From NCBI GenBank assembly GCA_964636575.1, contig CAZWSE010000059.1, forward strand, positions 1-22,005: a stretch of DNA of 22,005 nucleotides, read 5' to 3'. Numbering within the stretch: the first letter of the stretch is position 1; each line of letters opens with the position of its first letter. A program made the translations under genes and the position numbers. This document shows positions 7,649 through 16,253 of this stretch, piece by piece. The stretch comes from CAZWSE01 sp964636575 (GTDB taxonomy: Bacteria > Pseudomonadota > Alphaproteobacteria > Rhodobacterales > Rhodobacteraceae). The notes beneath the pieces are model-generated. The model ran no database searches, was not told the DNA's origin, and saw only the letters and a list, made by a program, of their open reading frames with translations.

Positions 7649-9030
7649 ACACTCCTAATTCTGTCGTCAAAGCAGATCGAAATCGCGATCTTGCATTGCC
7701 AAACAAAATGCCCGGCGCATTTGAGAACATCATCCATCCGCCCACATCTGTTGGCAGTTTGATCCTGTTTGTTTTTGTGTTGGGGTTCGGCATGTTTGGC
7801 GGATTGGTCTGGTGGGCTTCGGCGTCCAAGATCCAAGGGGCTGTTGTTGCCTCTGGCACAATCGAGGTCGAGGGCGATCTACAGGTTGTTGACCATCTCG
7901 AAGGCGGCGTGATCAGCGAAATCTTTGTCAGCGAAGGCCAGACGGTCGAAGCGGGCGACGTTCTGCTGCAGCTCGACGCCGAACGTGTGATCGCCCAGCG
8001 CGGAATGCTTCAAAACCAACTGGCAAACTCATTGGCACGCCGCGCAAGGGTTGCTGCCGAAGCCGCACAGGCCGAGAAGATTTCGTTTGAAACCGAATTG
8101 CTCGATCTCGTGCGCAGCTATCCGGATTTCCAGCTCATCTTGGATGCACAAGAAAGGCTCTTTGCGTCGAACCTTCAAAGCGACAATGGCGAGCGGTCAA
8201 TCTTCCTGGAACGCATCAGCCAGCTTGAAGGCCAACTGAAAGGCTACGACGACCGAGGCGCAGCCCTGAATGCCCAGCTTCAACTGGTGCGTGACGATCT
8301 TTCTGTTTTGCAGGAATTACAAAGCAAAGGCCTTACCCGCGGTGCCCGTGTCATCGCCCGTCAGGAAGACGAAGTGGTTTTGATGGGACGTCTGTCACAA
8401 GTTGAATCAGACCGTCAGTCTGCCCTTCAACAGATTGCCGAGGTCAAACAACGCGGCTTGCAGATCAATCGCCAGCGCAGATCGACCATTGCGCAAGAAC
8501 AGCAGATCGTAACCCAAGAAATCTATGACCTTCGTCAGCGCTTGCTGGCTATGGACACTATGGTGGATCGCCTGACTGTTACCGCGCCAATGTCCGGCAC
8601 CGTCGTCGGGTTTGATCTAAATACAGTGGGCGCCAGCATATCCTCTGGTGAAGAAATCATGCGCATCGTTCCCCGTGGCAAAGGAATGATAATCGAAGCC
8701 CAAATTGCCACATCAGACGTAGACGAAGTGACGGTTGGTCAAGAGGCGCGCATTCGTCTAAGCGCCTACAGCTTCCGCAAAACGCCTCCGATCAGTGGGC
8801 AGGTGACCTATGTGTCGGGCGACTCCTTTTACAACACGCCCACGTCATCGGAATTCTTCCGTATCAAGGTCTCCTTGTCTCAAGAAGAGCTCGCAGACTT
8901 GCCACAGATTCAAATTCAACCGGGAATGCCGGTTCAAGTGATGGTTTCCACAACGGAACAAACAATAATGAGCTACCTTCTGGATCCAGTTTTGGGTGGT
9001 TTAGAAACAGCGATGGTCGAAGGAGAATAG
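7645..9030 (+). CDS. Type I secretion periplasmic adaptor (HlyD/PrtE family)
   Basis: This 461-residue membrane fusion protein links the ABC exporter to an outer-membrane TolC-like channel. Residues 1-36 are cytoplasmic and 37-58 form the single membrane span. Residues 64-111 begin the beta-barrel and first lipoyl half-motif (VDHLEGGVISEIFVSEGQTV). About 120-305 is a long Gln- and Glu-rich alpha-helical hairpin. About 308-343 is the second lipoyl half (LTVTAPMSGTVVGFDL). A C-terminal beta domain ends the protein. Length and order match PrtE/HlyD proteins. It starts inside the exporter's stop codon (ATGA), consistent with fixed stoichiometry. No TolC gene is present, so a chromosomal one must serve. 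Confidence 0.93.
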   Translation: MNTPNSVVKADRNRDLALPNKMPGAFENIIHPPTSVGSLILFVFVLGFGMFGGLVWWASASKIQGAVVASGTIEVEGDLQVVDHLEGGVISEIFVSEGQTVEAGDVLLQLDAERVIAQRGMLQNQLANSLARRARVAAEAAQAEKISFETELLDLVRSYPDFQLILDAQERLFASNLQSDNGERSIFLERISQLEGQLKGYDDRGAALNAQLQLVRDDLSVLQELQSKGLTRGARVIARQEDEVVLMGRLSQVESDRQSALQQIAEVKQRGLQINRQRRSTIAQEQQIVTQEIYDLRQRLLAMDTMVDRLTVTAPMSGTVVGFDLNTVGASISSGEEIMRIVPRGKGMIIEAQIATSDVDEVTVGQEARIRLSAYSFRKTPPISGQVTYVSGDSFYNTPTSSEFFRIKVSLSQEELADLPQIQIQPGMPVQVMVSTTEQTIMSYLLDPVLGGLETAMVEGE

Positions 9031-9052
9031 CTCCAACCTGATCATCGTAACA

Positions 9053-9084
9053 GCATCCCTCATGTGCCGGGTCATGAGGGATGC
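9053..9084. terminator. Perfect 12-bp inverted repeat after the secretion operon
   Basis: GCATCCCTCATG and CATGAGGGATGC flank an eight-base loop, 23 bases after the adaptor stop codon. The stem is perfect but no T-tract follows. It probably ends or protects the secretion-operon mRNA and separates it from the glycan genes. It covers an alternative ATG (9081) for the next gene. Confidence 0.6.
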
Positions 9085-9149
9085 ATAGGTCAAAATGCAC
9101 GCCACATTTGTGTCGGCATGTTTTCAACACCCGGGCAGGACGGTGCATT

Positions 9150-10937
9150 ATGCATGATCTCGATTGCCCAGACTATACCACCTTAAAAAAGGCTTTGATC
9201 GAGCCTGTTACATTGAATGGTGGCCAAACCGAACCTTTGGCCCAGTTCAAGGTCGATACGGTCCAGCGTATTCAGGACAGCGTGGTGATAACCGGCTGGT
9301 GCAGCGCGCCTGATGTCGTGTTCACAGTCGAGCATCAAGGCGTGTCGCTTGCATCATCCACAAGCCGCATGGAACGCGCTGATGTGGTCCAAGCTTTAGG
9401 CCTTCCCGATGACACACCTTGCGGATTTATGGTCTTGGTCGATCTCGCACCACAGGGGGAGATCACCCTTAAACTGGCTCTCAAGACACAGCGCCACTGC
9501 GTCACGATCAGCACCTTCGAAACAGCGCCTGCACTAACGGATCCCGCCTTGATCATGCAGGTCGCTGAATGCTTGCCGGATGTATCGATTGGGTCCGCCG
9601 AATGGTCCGCGCGTGTCGCCCTGTTGGGCCAACCAGAATTCAAGCCAGATCAATTGTCCGGATGTGTAGACCATGCCTATATGACAGATGCAGGCGGCGT
9701 CGTGTCGGGCTGGGCATTAACCCAGCAAGATGTTGTCGTTTGGATCGAAGATGACGCGGGCCACGCATATGATCTGGACCAGGCATTCCGGTGGTGGCGC
9801 CAGGATGTAGTCGAAGCGGATGGCACCATTCCTGTAGCGGGCCGCAAGGCCGGGTTTCTCAGAAAGATTAACGCGTCACGCGGCGCGAGGTCCTTCCGAC
9901 TGGGGGGATGCTGTGCACAAGGAAGGCTTTTCGTTCCTGAGACGGCTGTGACGCGCATACGCGCGGATGTATCTTCCATGGCGCACGCCTTGTTTGACAT
10001 CAACACACCGCGGTTTGATTTCGTCACACGGGCCAACACTGTCGACCTTCCCATACTGTCCGCGATGAACCGTTCGGAAGCGGCCCAAAGGGGGCGCATA
10101 AAGCCCGTCACGCGCCCTTTTGGAACTCCGCCTGAAGCACCGAAAGTGTCCATCATTATCCCTCTCTACGAGCGCTACGATATGATGGAACTTCAGCTTC
10201 TGGAATTAGCCAAAGACCCGGCGTTTACCTCAGACTGCGAAGTCATCTACGTGAACGATGACCCGCGTCATTCGCAAACTCTGATCGGGACATCAGGACC
10301 TTTGCATGACATAACAGGCGTCCCCTTTAGTGTCGTCTTTTCCGGTCATAACCTCGGTTTTTCGGGCGCCAACAATCTGGGCGCCACGGTAGCCAAGGGG
10401 CAAACACTGATCTTCATGAACAGCGATGTTTTTCCGATCGATGCGGGGTGGGCCACCGCGTTGGATCAACATTTGGCGATCAATCCAGATTTCGGAATAA
10501 TCTCCCCTCGTCTGGTCTTTCCAAACGGCAGCTTGCAACACATCGGCATGGAACCCGTCTGGCGGGACGCGTTCGGACTTTGGACGAACCGTCACCCGAT
10601 GATGGGATTTGATCCAAGCTGCGATTCCTGTACGGACTTGCAAGAAGTGCCCCTGGTTTCAGGCGCATGCGTTGCTTTGCGTGCGCACGACCTAAAGGAT
10701 GTTGGAGGCTGGTCAACAGATTACCTCATCGGCGATTTCGAAGACAGCGATCTGTGCCTGAGACTGAACGAAAAAGGACTTAAAGTCGGATATCTTCCCA
10801 GCACGCCCCTTACACATCTCGAACGGCAATCCATGGCCAGCATCGGAGACAATACCTTCCGAGAACGGATCACTCTGCTCAACGCTACCCTATACAACAA
10901 GCGTTGGCACAAAGAACTGCAAGGGATGAGCAAATGA
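9150..10937 (+). CDS. GT2 glycosyltransferase with two N-terminal GW modules
   Basis: From ATG 9150 this is a 595-residue protein. Residues 331-565 are a GT-A fold GT2 glycosyltransferase. They include PKVSIIIPLYERYD, VIYVNDDP, GHNLGFSGANN (sugar-nucleotide region), MNSDVFP (metal-binding DxD equivalent, near 423-429), PLVSGACVALR and IGDFEDSDLCLRL (catalytic ED region). Residues 36-127 and 171-285 look like two copies of one beta-rich module, each with a Gly-Trp, a DVV strand and an R-x-DVV element. Their role is unknown; carbohydrate or partner binding is possible. The start was chosen because AGGA lies ten bases upstream. ATG 9081 is in frame but lies within the hairpin stem and has its GAGGG directly abutting. 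The gene overlaps the next glycosyltransferase by ATGA. It probably adds a sugar to the locus-encoded polysaccharide. Confidence 0.88.
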   Translation: MHDLDCPDYTTLKKALIEPVTLNGGQTEPLAQFKVDTVQRIQDSVVITGWCSAPDVVFTVEHQGVSLASSTSRMERADVVQALGLPDDTPCGFMVLVDLAPQGEITLKLALKTQRHCVTISTFETAPALTDPALIMQVAECLPDVSIGSAEWSARVALLGQPEFKPDQLSGCVDHAYMTDAGGVVSGWALTQQDVVVWIEDDAGHAYDLDQAFRWWRQDVVEADGTIPVAGRKAGFLRKINASRGARSFRLGGCCAQGRLFVPETAVTRIRADVSSMAHALFDINTPRFDFVTRANTVDLPILSAMNRSEAAQRGRIKPVTRPFGTPPEAPKVSIIIPLYERYDMMELQLLELAKDPAFTSDCEVIYVNDDPRHSQTLIGTSGPLHDITGVPFSVVFSGHNLGFSGANNLGATVAKGQTLIFMNSDVFPIDAGWATALDQHLAINPDFGIISPRLVFPNGSLQHIGMEPVWRDAFGLWTNRHPMMGFDPSCDSCTDLQEVPLVSGACVALRAHDLKDVGGWSTDYLIGDFEDSDLCLRLNEKGLKVGYLPSTPLTHLERQSMASIGDNTFRERITLLNATLYNKRWHKELQGMSK

Positions 10938-12190
10938 CAAACGCATCCCGCATCTTGGTAATGGCCCATGGACACCCCGATTTGATCCGCGGAGGCGGCG
11001 AGATCGCGGCTTATCAATGCTACAAAACTTATAAAGCTTCGGCACAAACGGAAGGCGCTTGGTTTCTGGCGGCACAACATACAGGCCACGGCGCAACCGG
11101 GCGCATCAGTTTACATCGACCGGATGAATATCTTTGGGATCAAAGCCTTTCAGATACCTTCATGATGAAAGCGGCGAATCTGCACGAAGTCACAGGGTAC
11201 TTTGCAGAATTGATCAGAACTCTGAACCCGACGGTTGTGCACAGCCACCATTACTTCAAGTTCGGTCTAGAGTATCTAAAAATCATCAAGGACGTGAACC
11301 CTGCCATTCGAACCGTTCTCACCCTGCATGAGTATTTCGCGATTTGCCCCAACGCAGGCAAAATGATGAACTCCGACACGGGCGAGCTGTGCACAAGTGG
11401 TGCCTTTGACACCCATCACGCCTGCGCGGGGGAACACGATGTCTATGATCTTTGGCTACGGTTTAGACGGTTCAAAAACTATTTCGACTACGTTGATCAC
11501 TTCATAGCACCATCAGAATTTTTGCGGCAGCGCTATATTGAGTGGGGTATTGCAAAAGACAAAATCACCGCCATTCCGAACGGCCAGCCCTCCTTCGAAC
11601 CAAAGCCCGACAAACCAACGGACCGTGCCCGAAACCGGTTCGCATTTTTCGGGCAGATGGCAGGTCACAAGGGGTTGGATGTTTTGCTTCGTGGACTTCT
11701 GGCACTTGGCGACAAAAGAAAAAAATTGCGCGTAGAAGTGCACGGTGCGAACTTGGAATTTCAACCCAAGGCGTTTCGCAAAGACATCAAACAGCTGTCA
11801 AAGGATCTGATTGCAGATGGAACGCTCACCATGATGGGGCGCTACACGCCCGATGATCTTTCGGAACGGATGGCGCGGGTTGATTGGGTTTGCGTCCCGT
11901 CCGTTTGGTATGAAAACGCGCCCCTCGTTATTCAAGAGGCTTTCGCACATGGGCGGCCCGTTCTGACCAGCGACATTGGGGGTATGAAAGAAATGGTAGA
12001 TCACGACGTCAACGGGTTGTGCCTGCCCCGCGGAAATGCACAGGCATGGGGGGAAGCTTTGCTTGAATTGTCAGGCGATCGAGAGAAATGGACACAGCTT
12101 TCATCTGGAATAGTCCGGCCTGTGTCCTTGCAAGATAGCTGCGCACAACTGATGAAGATCTTCCAATCCGCAGACCGGGTGTCGCTATGA
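10934..12190 (+). CDS. GT4-family (GT-B fold) glycosyltransferase
   Basis: This 418-residue protein has GT4 features. The N-terminus contains the GGGE acceptor-side loop (20-23) within LVMAHGHPDLIRGGGEIAAY. VVHSHHYFKFGLEYL and TLHEYFAICPN follow. The C-terminal Rossmann domain starts at FAFFGQMAGHKGLDVLL. The nucleotide-sugar site is PSVWYENAPLVIQEAF, carrying the E-x7-E motif, followed by TSDIGGMKEMVDHDVNGL. It should transfer a sugar from a nucleotide donor to the growing glycan with retention of configuration, as usual in the family. The ATG overlaps the previous stop (ATGA) and the gene ends in another ATGA overlap with a sulfotransferase-like gene. The three genes are therefore tightly coupled. 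Longer upstream starts would run into the previous gene and are not needed. Confidence 0.88.
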   Translation: MTNASRILVMAHGHPDLIRGGGEIAAYQCYKTYKASAQTEGAWFLAAQHTGHGATGRISLHRPDEYLWDQSLSDTFMMKAANLHEVTGYFAELIRTLNPTVVHSHHYFKFGLEYLKIIKDVNPAIRTVLTLHEYFAICPNAGKMMNSDTGELCTSGAFDTHHACAGEHDVYDLWLRFRRFKNYFDYVDHFIAPSEFLRQRYIEWGIAKDKITAIPNGQPSFEPKPDKPTDRARNRFAFFGQMAGHKGLDVLLRGLLALGDKRKKLRVEVHGANLEFQPKAFRKDIKQLSKDLIADGTLTMMGRYTPDDLSERMARVDWVCVPSVWYENAPLVIQEAFAHGRPVLTSDIGGMKEMVDHDVNGLCLPRGNAQAWGEALLELSGDREKWTQLSSGIVRPVSLQDSCAQLMKIFQSADRVSL

Positions 12191-13209
12191 CAAAGGCGCA
12201 ACTGATTGTTCACATTGGACAGGGCAAAACCGGATCGACGGCTATTCAGCAGACGCTTGCAACACATCGCGATGCACTGAACGCACAAGGCATTTTGTAC
12301 CTTGGTCACATGCTGGAATACGCAGGCTCAGATAGCCCCAAAGCTTGGCAAAACCCAGCAAGTGTTGACCGGCTCTTGCACCAAATGCACGACGACCAAG
12401 TCGCATCCGAAGTGGTCGATGTTCTGACGCAAGCCCTTGAACAGTCATCTGGCACAGGCACAAAGACCTTGGTTTGGAGCAACGAAGCCCTGTTCATGCG
12501 CCGTTTTGGGGTAAGCCAAGCGCTCGCCCAAATCCAAAACGCCGGATGGCCTGTAAAGGTCATTCTCTATTTGCGCCGTCACGACAAATGGGCGCAAAGT
12601 GCCTATGCGCAATGGGGCATTCGTCACAAATCCTATAGTGGGCCAATCTTGCCTTTCAAAGATTGGATTTCCAAACGACCTACTCGATTTGCAGAAGCGT
12701 TGGAGCATTGGGACGGGCACTTGGGAAAGGCGCTCACGGTTGTGAATTTTGACACCGTTGACAACGCGGCCTCCGATTTCCTGAGCCGGATAGACGCAAC
12801 CGACATTCCAACAGACCGGGTATATGAGACCCCTGCCCCTGAAATTCTCGCGGCTTGGGCTGTCCACAACAGCCGAGTTGATCCTGAAGTTTTGCCGGGG
12901 GACTATATGCGCATCCTGAATGCAGCCAAACTTTTGCATGCCGATGCCCCCGACGTCGCTGAGCCAAATTCACTTTTCCCCAGCAATGATGATTTGGCAC
13001 AGGTTCTAAAAGATGCACACGAAGACATCGCACGCGTGAACACTATCTTGGATAAAAAAGGAAGCCGTACCTTTGATGAAAAAGTTCCCGCGAAAGCCAA
13101 AAAGATACCGAGCCAATGGGATATGACGCGTGTCATGCTGACAATGCTAAGCGCACAACAAGAACAGATAATCCGGTTGCGCAAACGGGTCGATGCGTTG
13201 GAAAAATAA
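12187..13209 (+). CDS. Sulfotransferase-like P-loop protein (PAPS type)
   Basis: This 340-residue protein begins with LIVHIGQGKTGSTAIQ (6-21), the 5'-phosphosulfate-binding P-loop typical of bacterial carbohydrate sulfotransferases. Later, VILYLRRHDKWAQSAYAQW resembles the 3'-phosphate-binding segment, in which Arg and Ser contact PAPS. Residues 290-340 are charged and helical (MLTMLSAQQEQIIRLRKRV), perhaps a short coiled coil for dimerisation. It probably sulfates a hydroxyl on the polysaccharide made by the neighbouring glycosyltransferases, in the cytoplasm before export. It overlaps the upstream GT4 gene by ATGA. It ends four bases from the convergent stop of another sulfotransferase-like gene. 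The specific sugar cannot be predicted. Confidence 0.8.
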   Translation: MTKAQLIVHIGQGKTGSTAIQQTLATHRDALNAQGILYLGHMLEYAGSDSPKAWQNPASVDRLLHQMHDDQVASEVVDVLTQALEQSSGTGTKTLVWSNEALFMRRFGVSQALAQIQNAGWPVKVILYLRRHDKWAQSAYAQWGIRHKSYSGPILPFKDWISKRPTRFAEALEHWDGHLGKALTVVNFDTVDNAASDFLSRIDATDIPTDRVYETPAPEILAAWAVHNSRVDPEVLPGDYMRILNAAKLLHADAPDVAEPNSLFPSNDDLAQVLKDAHEDIARVNTILDKKGSRTFDEKVPAKAKKIPSQWDMTRVMLTMLSAQQEQIIRLRKRVDALEK

Positions 13210-13213
13210 CGCG

Positions 13214-14278
13214 CTAAGCGGGCTTTGCTTTCAGCCCCTTTTCCACAAACTCCAATAGAATTTCGGGATCCACCGCACCTTGGTACTTCGGCAAGCTAGC
13301 GGTCAAATCTGACAAGCGATGCTTTGTCGCTGCGGCAATATCCAACAAGTCTTTTTCATGGCGCACTGGCGCTTGGGATTGAACAACCACATCACTGACA
13401 GATGCACCAATCCGATTTTCGATCCAGCGAATGTCCACTTGATGTTTATCCAAAAGATCCTGAACTTGACGACCTTCGAACTGCAATTTGGTGCCTTTGA
13501 TCTCTTGTAGAAGGTAAGATGTCTGGCGCAATGCGATCAGTGTTTTCCTGTCCCCAGCCTCAAACAATCCGCCACGTTTCATAGTATGAAGCAAGGCAGT
13601 CGCTTCGCAGCTCAGCGTTTCGTTTTCCTTCGCCGCCTGCTTAATTGGAAGGCGAAGGTTCAATTGGCTGCTGATGTCAGCGACAACGTCCCCGTCTTTG
13701 AGATCGGACCGCTCAAACCTGCGCAGGGATACAAAGGGAACACCAAACACAACATCATGTTTTTGAAATCTGTTGGTGTAGTGCGGATAAATCCATTCCA
13801 GATCATAAATCGGCGGGCCACCGACTTGCAGCCTTTGCTGAAACTCGCTTGCCAACAAAGACGCGAGAGGCCGAACATATCCATAAACTTGAAATTGCGA
13901 ACACCACCCACGAAAGAAGTCGCGAAACCGGCCCATCGCAACAGCATTGCAGCGCCCGCCGGTGCCCAGCCGTTCACCGGAAAAAACAATGCCGTTGCAT
14001 GTTGGGTCGGCAGCGGAGTCATCCAACATTTGAGACAAGCGTTTGCGCATGGATTTTTTGCGGCGGATGACGTCATCTTTGCTGAGATTGTCTTGGGTAT
14101 TGCTGCGATGTTTCCAGGGCGCGTTTTCAAATAAATTGGCGAAATACGGGGAATGATTGGCGTTCTCAAAAGGAAGGAACCGAAGGGCACCAAGATCAGC
14201 CTTTGACAGTGTCGATTGGATTGAAGTTGTTCCTGTTTTGGGCATTCCAATGTGAACATGGCAGGTCAAGTCAGACAT
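13214..14278 (-). CDS. Second sulfotransferase-like P-loop protein
   Basis: This 354-residue protein starts with HVHIGMPKTGTTSIQSTL (7-24), a textbook 5'-PAPS loop. GIVFSGERLG and VYGYVRPLASLLASEFQQRL follow, the latter in the position of the 3'-phosphate-binding region. The ATG at 14278 has AAAGG six bases upstream; a TTG one codon earlier is less likely. The gene lies nine bases after kpsT on the same strand, so the order is kpsE, kpsT, sulfotransferase in one transcript. It is convergent with the other sulfotransferase, and the two are clearly different in sequence outside the P-loop. It is probably a second modification enzyme for the exported glycan. The C-terminal third is helical and unassigned. 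Confidence 0.8.
   Translation of the reverse strand: MSDLTCHVHIGMPKTGTTSIQSTLSKADLGALRFLPFENANHSPYFANLFENAPWKHRSNTQDNLSKDDVIRRKKSMRKRLSQMLDDSAADPTCNGIVFSGERLGTGGRCNAVAMGRFRDFFRGWCSQFQVYGYVRPLASLLASEFQQRLQVGGPPIYDLEWIYPHYTNRFQKHDVVFGVPFVSLRRFERSDLKDGDVVADISSQLNLRLPIKQAAKENETLSCEATALLHTMKRGGLFEAGDRKTLIALRQTSYLLQEIKGTKLQFEGRQVQDLLDKHQVDIRWIENRIGASVSDVVVQSQAPVRHEKDLLDIAAATKHRLSDLTASLPKYQGAVDPEILLEFVEKGLKAKPA
13220..13245 (+). terminator. Possible terminator of the plus-strand glycan operon
   Basis: GGGCT and AGCCC flank an eight-base loop and are followed by CTTTTCC on the plus strand, just past the stop of the plus-strand sulfotransferase gene. The element lies inside the last codons of the convergent minus-strand gene. 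The stem is short. Confidence 0.35.
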
Positions 14279-14287
14279 CAAACACCT

Positions 14288-14956
14288 TTAGTGCAGCTGC
14301 GCGTGTTGCATGTTGGCTTCGTGACGGGCGATGCCCTCTTCAATTGTATCGAAGAATTCCAATCGGCCATTTTCCAACACAACCGCCGATGTACAAATAC
14401 GGCTTAGCAAAGGTATTGAATGCGATACCACAATCGCACCGCTGGTACGCATGCGCTCATTCAACATTGCTTCGCTTTTTGCTTTGAATGCTGCATCACC
14501 GACGCTTGTCACCTCATCGACCAGATAGGTGTCGAACGGAACACCCATTGAGACACCAAAGGCCAAACGCGACCGCATTCCCGCAGAATACGTTCTGAAA
14601 GGCAGATGATAGTGCTTTCCCAGATCGGCAAAATCCTGAACGAATTCGGTTAGTGTCTTGGTATCTACACCATATATGCGCGCAACGAATTTGACGTTCT
14701 GCAATCCTGACAAGTCTCCGTTGAAACTGCCCGCGAACCCTACTGGCCACGAAACAGACCCATATTTCTTGATGGTTCCGGAACTGGGCCGCGTGGTTCC
14801 GGCTATGATTTTGAGCAGGCTGGATTTTCCCGCTCCGTTACGTCCCAGAAGAGCGATGCTTTGCCGACTTGGAAACGTCGCGGTCACGTTATCAAGCACA
14901 GTGTGCTTAACACCGTTGATGGAAAACGTCTTTGTCAGGTTCCGCAACGAAATCAT
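14288..14956 (-). CDS. kpsT: Capsule-type polysaccharide ABC exporter, ATPase subunit (KpsT-like)
   Basis: This 222-residue ATPase energises export of the finished polysaccharide across the inner membrane. It shows Walker A GRNGAGKS (38-45), signature YSAGM (123-127), Walker B YLVDE (144-148) and switch His179 (VVSHS). Its length and the VSWPVGFAGSFNGDLSG segment match the KpsT/Wzt short type without a C-terminal carbohydrate-binding domain. That argues against O-antigen Wzt with a binding domain. Its ATG directly follows the TAG of the co-polymerase-like gene with no gap, so it depends on translational coupling. Its permease partner is on the opposite strand beyond the co-polymerase gene, an unusual split. 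Confidence 0.92.
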   Translation of the reverse strand: MISLRNLTKTFSINGVKHTVLDNVTATFPSRQSIALLGRNGAGKSSLLKIIAGTTRPSSGTIKKYGSVSWPVGFAGSFNGDLSGLQNVKFVARIYGVDTKTLTEFVQDFADLGKHYHLPFRTYSAGMRSRLAFGVSMGVPFDTYLVDEVTSVGDAAFKAKSEAMLNERMRTSGAIVVSHSIPLLSRICTSAVVLENGRLEFFDTIEEGIARHEANMQHAQLH

Positions 14957-16159
14957 CTAGTGACGGTCCCGAACGGAATAATAGATCATAACGGCAATCG
15001 ACCATCCGACCAAAAGCATAAAAGCCAGCGTCAACAGAATTTCAAACCGCTTTGGATACTCAGCCGTCTCAGCCAAAGTCGGTTGAAGATAGGCCGCAAG
15101 ATAGCGACTTTGCCGTCGCGCTTCGGCGCGTGCGGAATGATACGTGGCCAGCGCACTAGCATATGCCTGTTCGGTAATTTCACGTTCAATCGTCAAGCGT
15201 TCGAATTCGGCCATAACAATGGCATACGGCGCATCAGTGGAACTGGAACTGCCAATCCCGAACTTTGCGCGTTCTTCATCGATTTGTGTTTTGATGATTT
15301 CAATACGCCGTTCCGCCAGCATCACGCGATTGTCCGATGCATTGGTTGTTTCGCGCAGAACATTCATTGAAATCAAAGCCTCGGCAAGCTGTTCTTGCAA
15401 AGAGGCGAGCAATCCCATCTGAGTTTGAATATCGGCATTAGGATCGACAATCTGTTCGCGTGTTCTCAGCGCCGTCAAATCTTCTCTTGTCTCGGTTAAA
15501 CGCTCCACGGTCAGGTCCAAATCGGTCTTCGCATACCGGATGGTGTCTTCTTGCGCGATTGCAGATAATCGGTTGATCATTTGGGTACTTTCCTCAAACG
15601 CTGCATCCGCCACGCGTTTGGCATCATCTGCCGAAAATGCGAGCACGCGAAGCTCGATCAAGCCCGTGCTTGAATCGTAATTTACCGAAGCCATTTTGTT
15701 CCAATAGGCAACCAAATCTTCGATCGCGCCTTCGTCAGAAAATGAGAAAATAGGATCACGATCTGATCCCGCATAAATTGCTTTCAAATCGAGCGTCGCG
15801 TCAAGTTTTCTGACCAGCTCCTGACTTTGTAAAAATTCATACAAAATGTCAGCATCAGACGAGCTGGATCCAGACAAATCTGCCATCCCACCCAGGATCT
15901 CAATCGGGGATGTCATCTCTGCTGCGCGCACTGAAAATCCAACGGTTGACGCGTATTGATCAAGTGCGCGTGTGTACAAGTAGCCGGCGGCTAAAACGAC
16001 AGGGACAACTACGAAAAACAATAAGCTAAACGCGAGACCCCAATGCCGTTTCCGCGGACGCGCCGCGACGGATGGAGAGGGTAAAACAGATATGTTTTGC
16101 TCGGCAGAACCATTGCTCTTTAGGTTCGTACCGGCGTCACTCGAAAGAGGCGCTGGCAT
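14957..16159 (-). CDS. kpsE: Polysaccharide export inner-membrane protein (KpsE-like)
   Basis: This 400-residue protein has the layout of KpsE/CtrB/BexC co-polymerase-family proteins. It has a basic cytoplasmic N-terminus (AARPRKRHW), a first membrane span at 41-62, a large periplasmic region with long helices at about 215-355, and a second span at about 373-394 ending in a short basic tail. The region DILYEFLQSQELVRKLDATL is typical of the periplasmic base. It probably bridges the KpsMT transporter to an outer-membrane polysaccharide channel, which is not in this window. The start ATG has AAGGA seven bases upstream. It is the first gene of the minus-strand operon, with kpsT immediately after, and shares a 94-base divergent control region with kpsM. 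Confidence 0.88.
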   Translation of the reverse strand: MPAPLSSDAGTNLKSNGSAEQNISVLPSPSVAARPRKRHWGLAFSLLFFVVVPVVLAAGYLYTRALDQYASTVGFSVRAAEMTSPIEILGGMADLSGSSSSDADILYEFLQSQELVRKLDATLDLKAIYAGSDRDPIFSFSDEGAIEDLVAYWNKMASVNYDSSTGLIELRVLAFSADDAKRVADAAFEESTQMINRLSAIAQEDTIRYAKTDLDLTVERLTETREDLTALRTREQIVDPNADIQTQMGLLASLQEQLAEALISMNVLRETTNASDNRVMLAERRIEIIKTQIDEERAKFGIGSSSSTDAPYAIVMAEFERLTIEREITEQAYASALATYHSARAEARRQSRYLAAYLQPTLAETAEYPKRFEILLTLAFMLLVGWSIAVMIYYSVRDRH

Positions 16160-16170
16160 CGAAAATTCCT

Positions 16171-16198
16171 TTGCTAAAATGCAATCTTAATCTATAGT
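16171..16198 (+). promoter_or_regulatory. Possible kpsM promoter in the divergent kpsE-kpsM region
   Basis: TTGCTA (16171-16176) and TATAGT (16193-16198) are separated by 16 bases in an AT-rich stretch, 55 bases before the kpsM GTG. The same 94-base gap must also hold the minus-strand kpsE promoter. No operator was identified. Confidence 0.3.
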
Positions 16199-16253
16199 TA
16201 AGACATTACTTTAAAACGAATTTCGAATCTAGTTTTTTGGAGGCCGGGTACCC

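Noticed and set aside
9081..9149. Longer start (ATG 9081) for the GT2 gene
   Set aside because: The ATG lies in a hairpin stem and its GAGGG abuts it with no spacer, while ATG 9150 has a better placed AGGA.
13586..14134. 182-codon plus-strand frame opposite the minus-strand sulfotransferase
   Set aside because: The minus strand carries a clear PAPS-binding P-loop and a ribosome site; the plus frame has neither a known motif nor a start signal.
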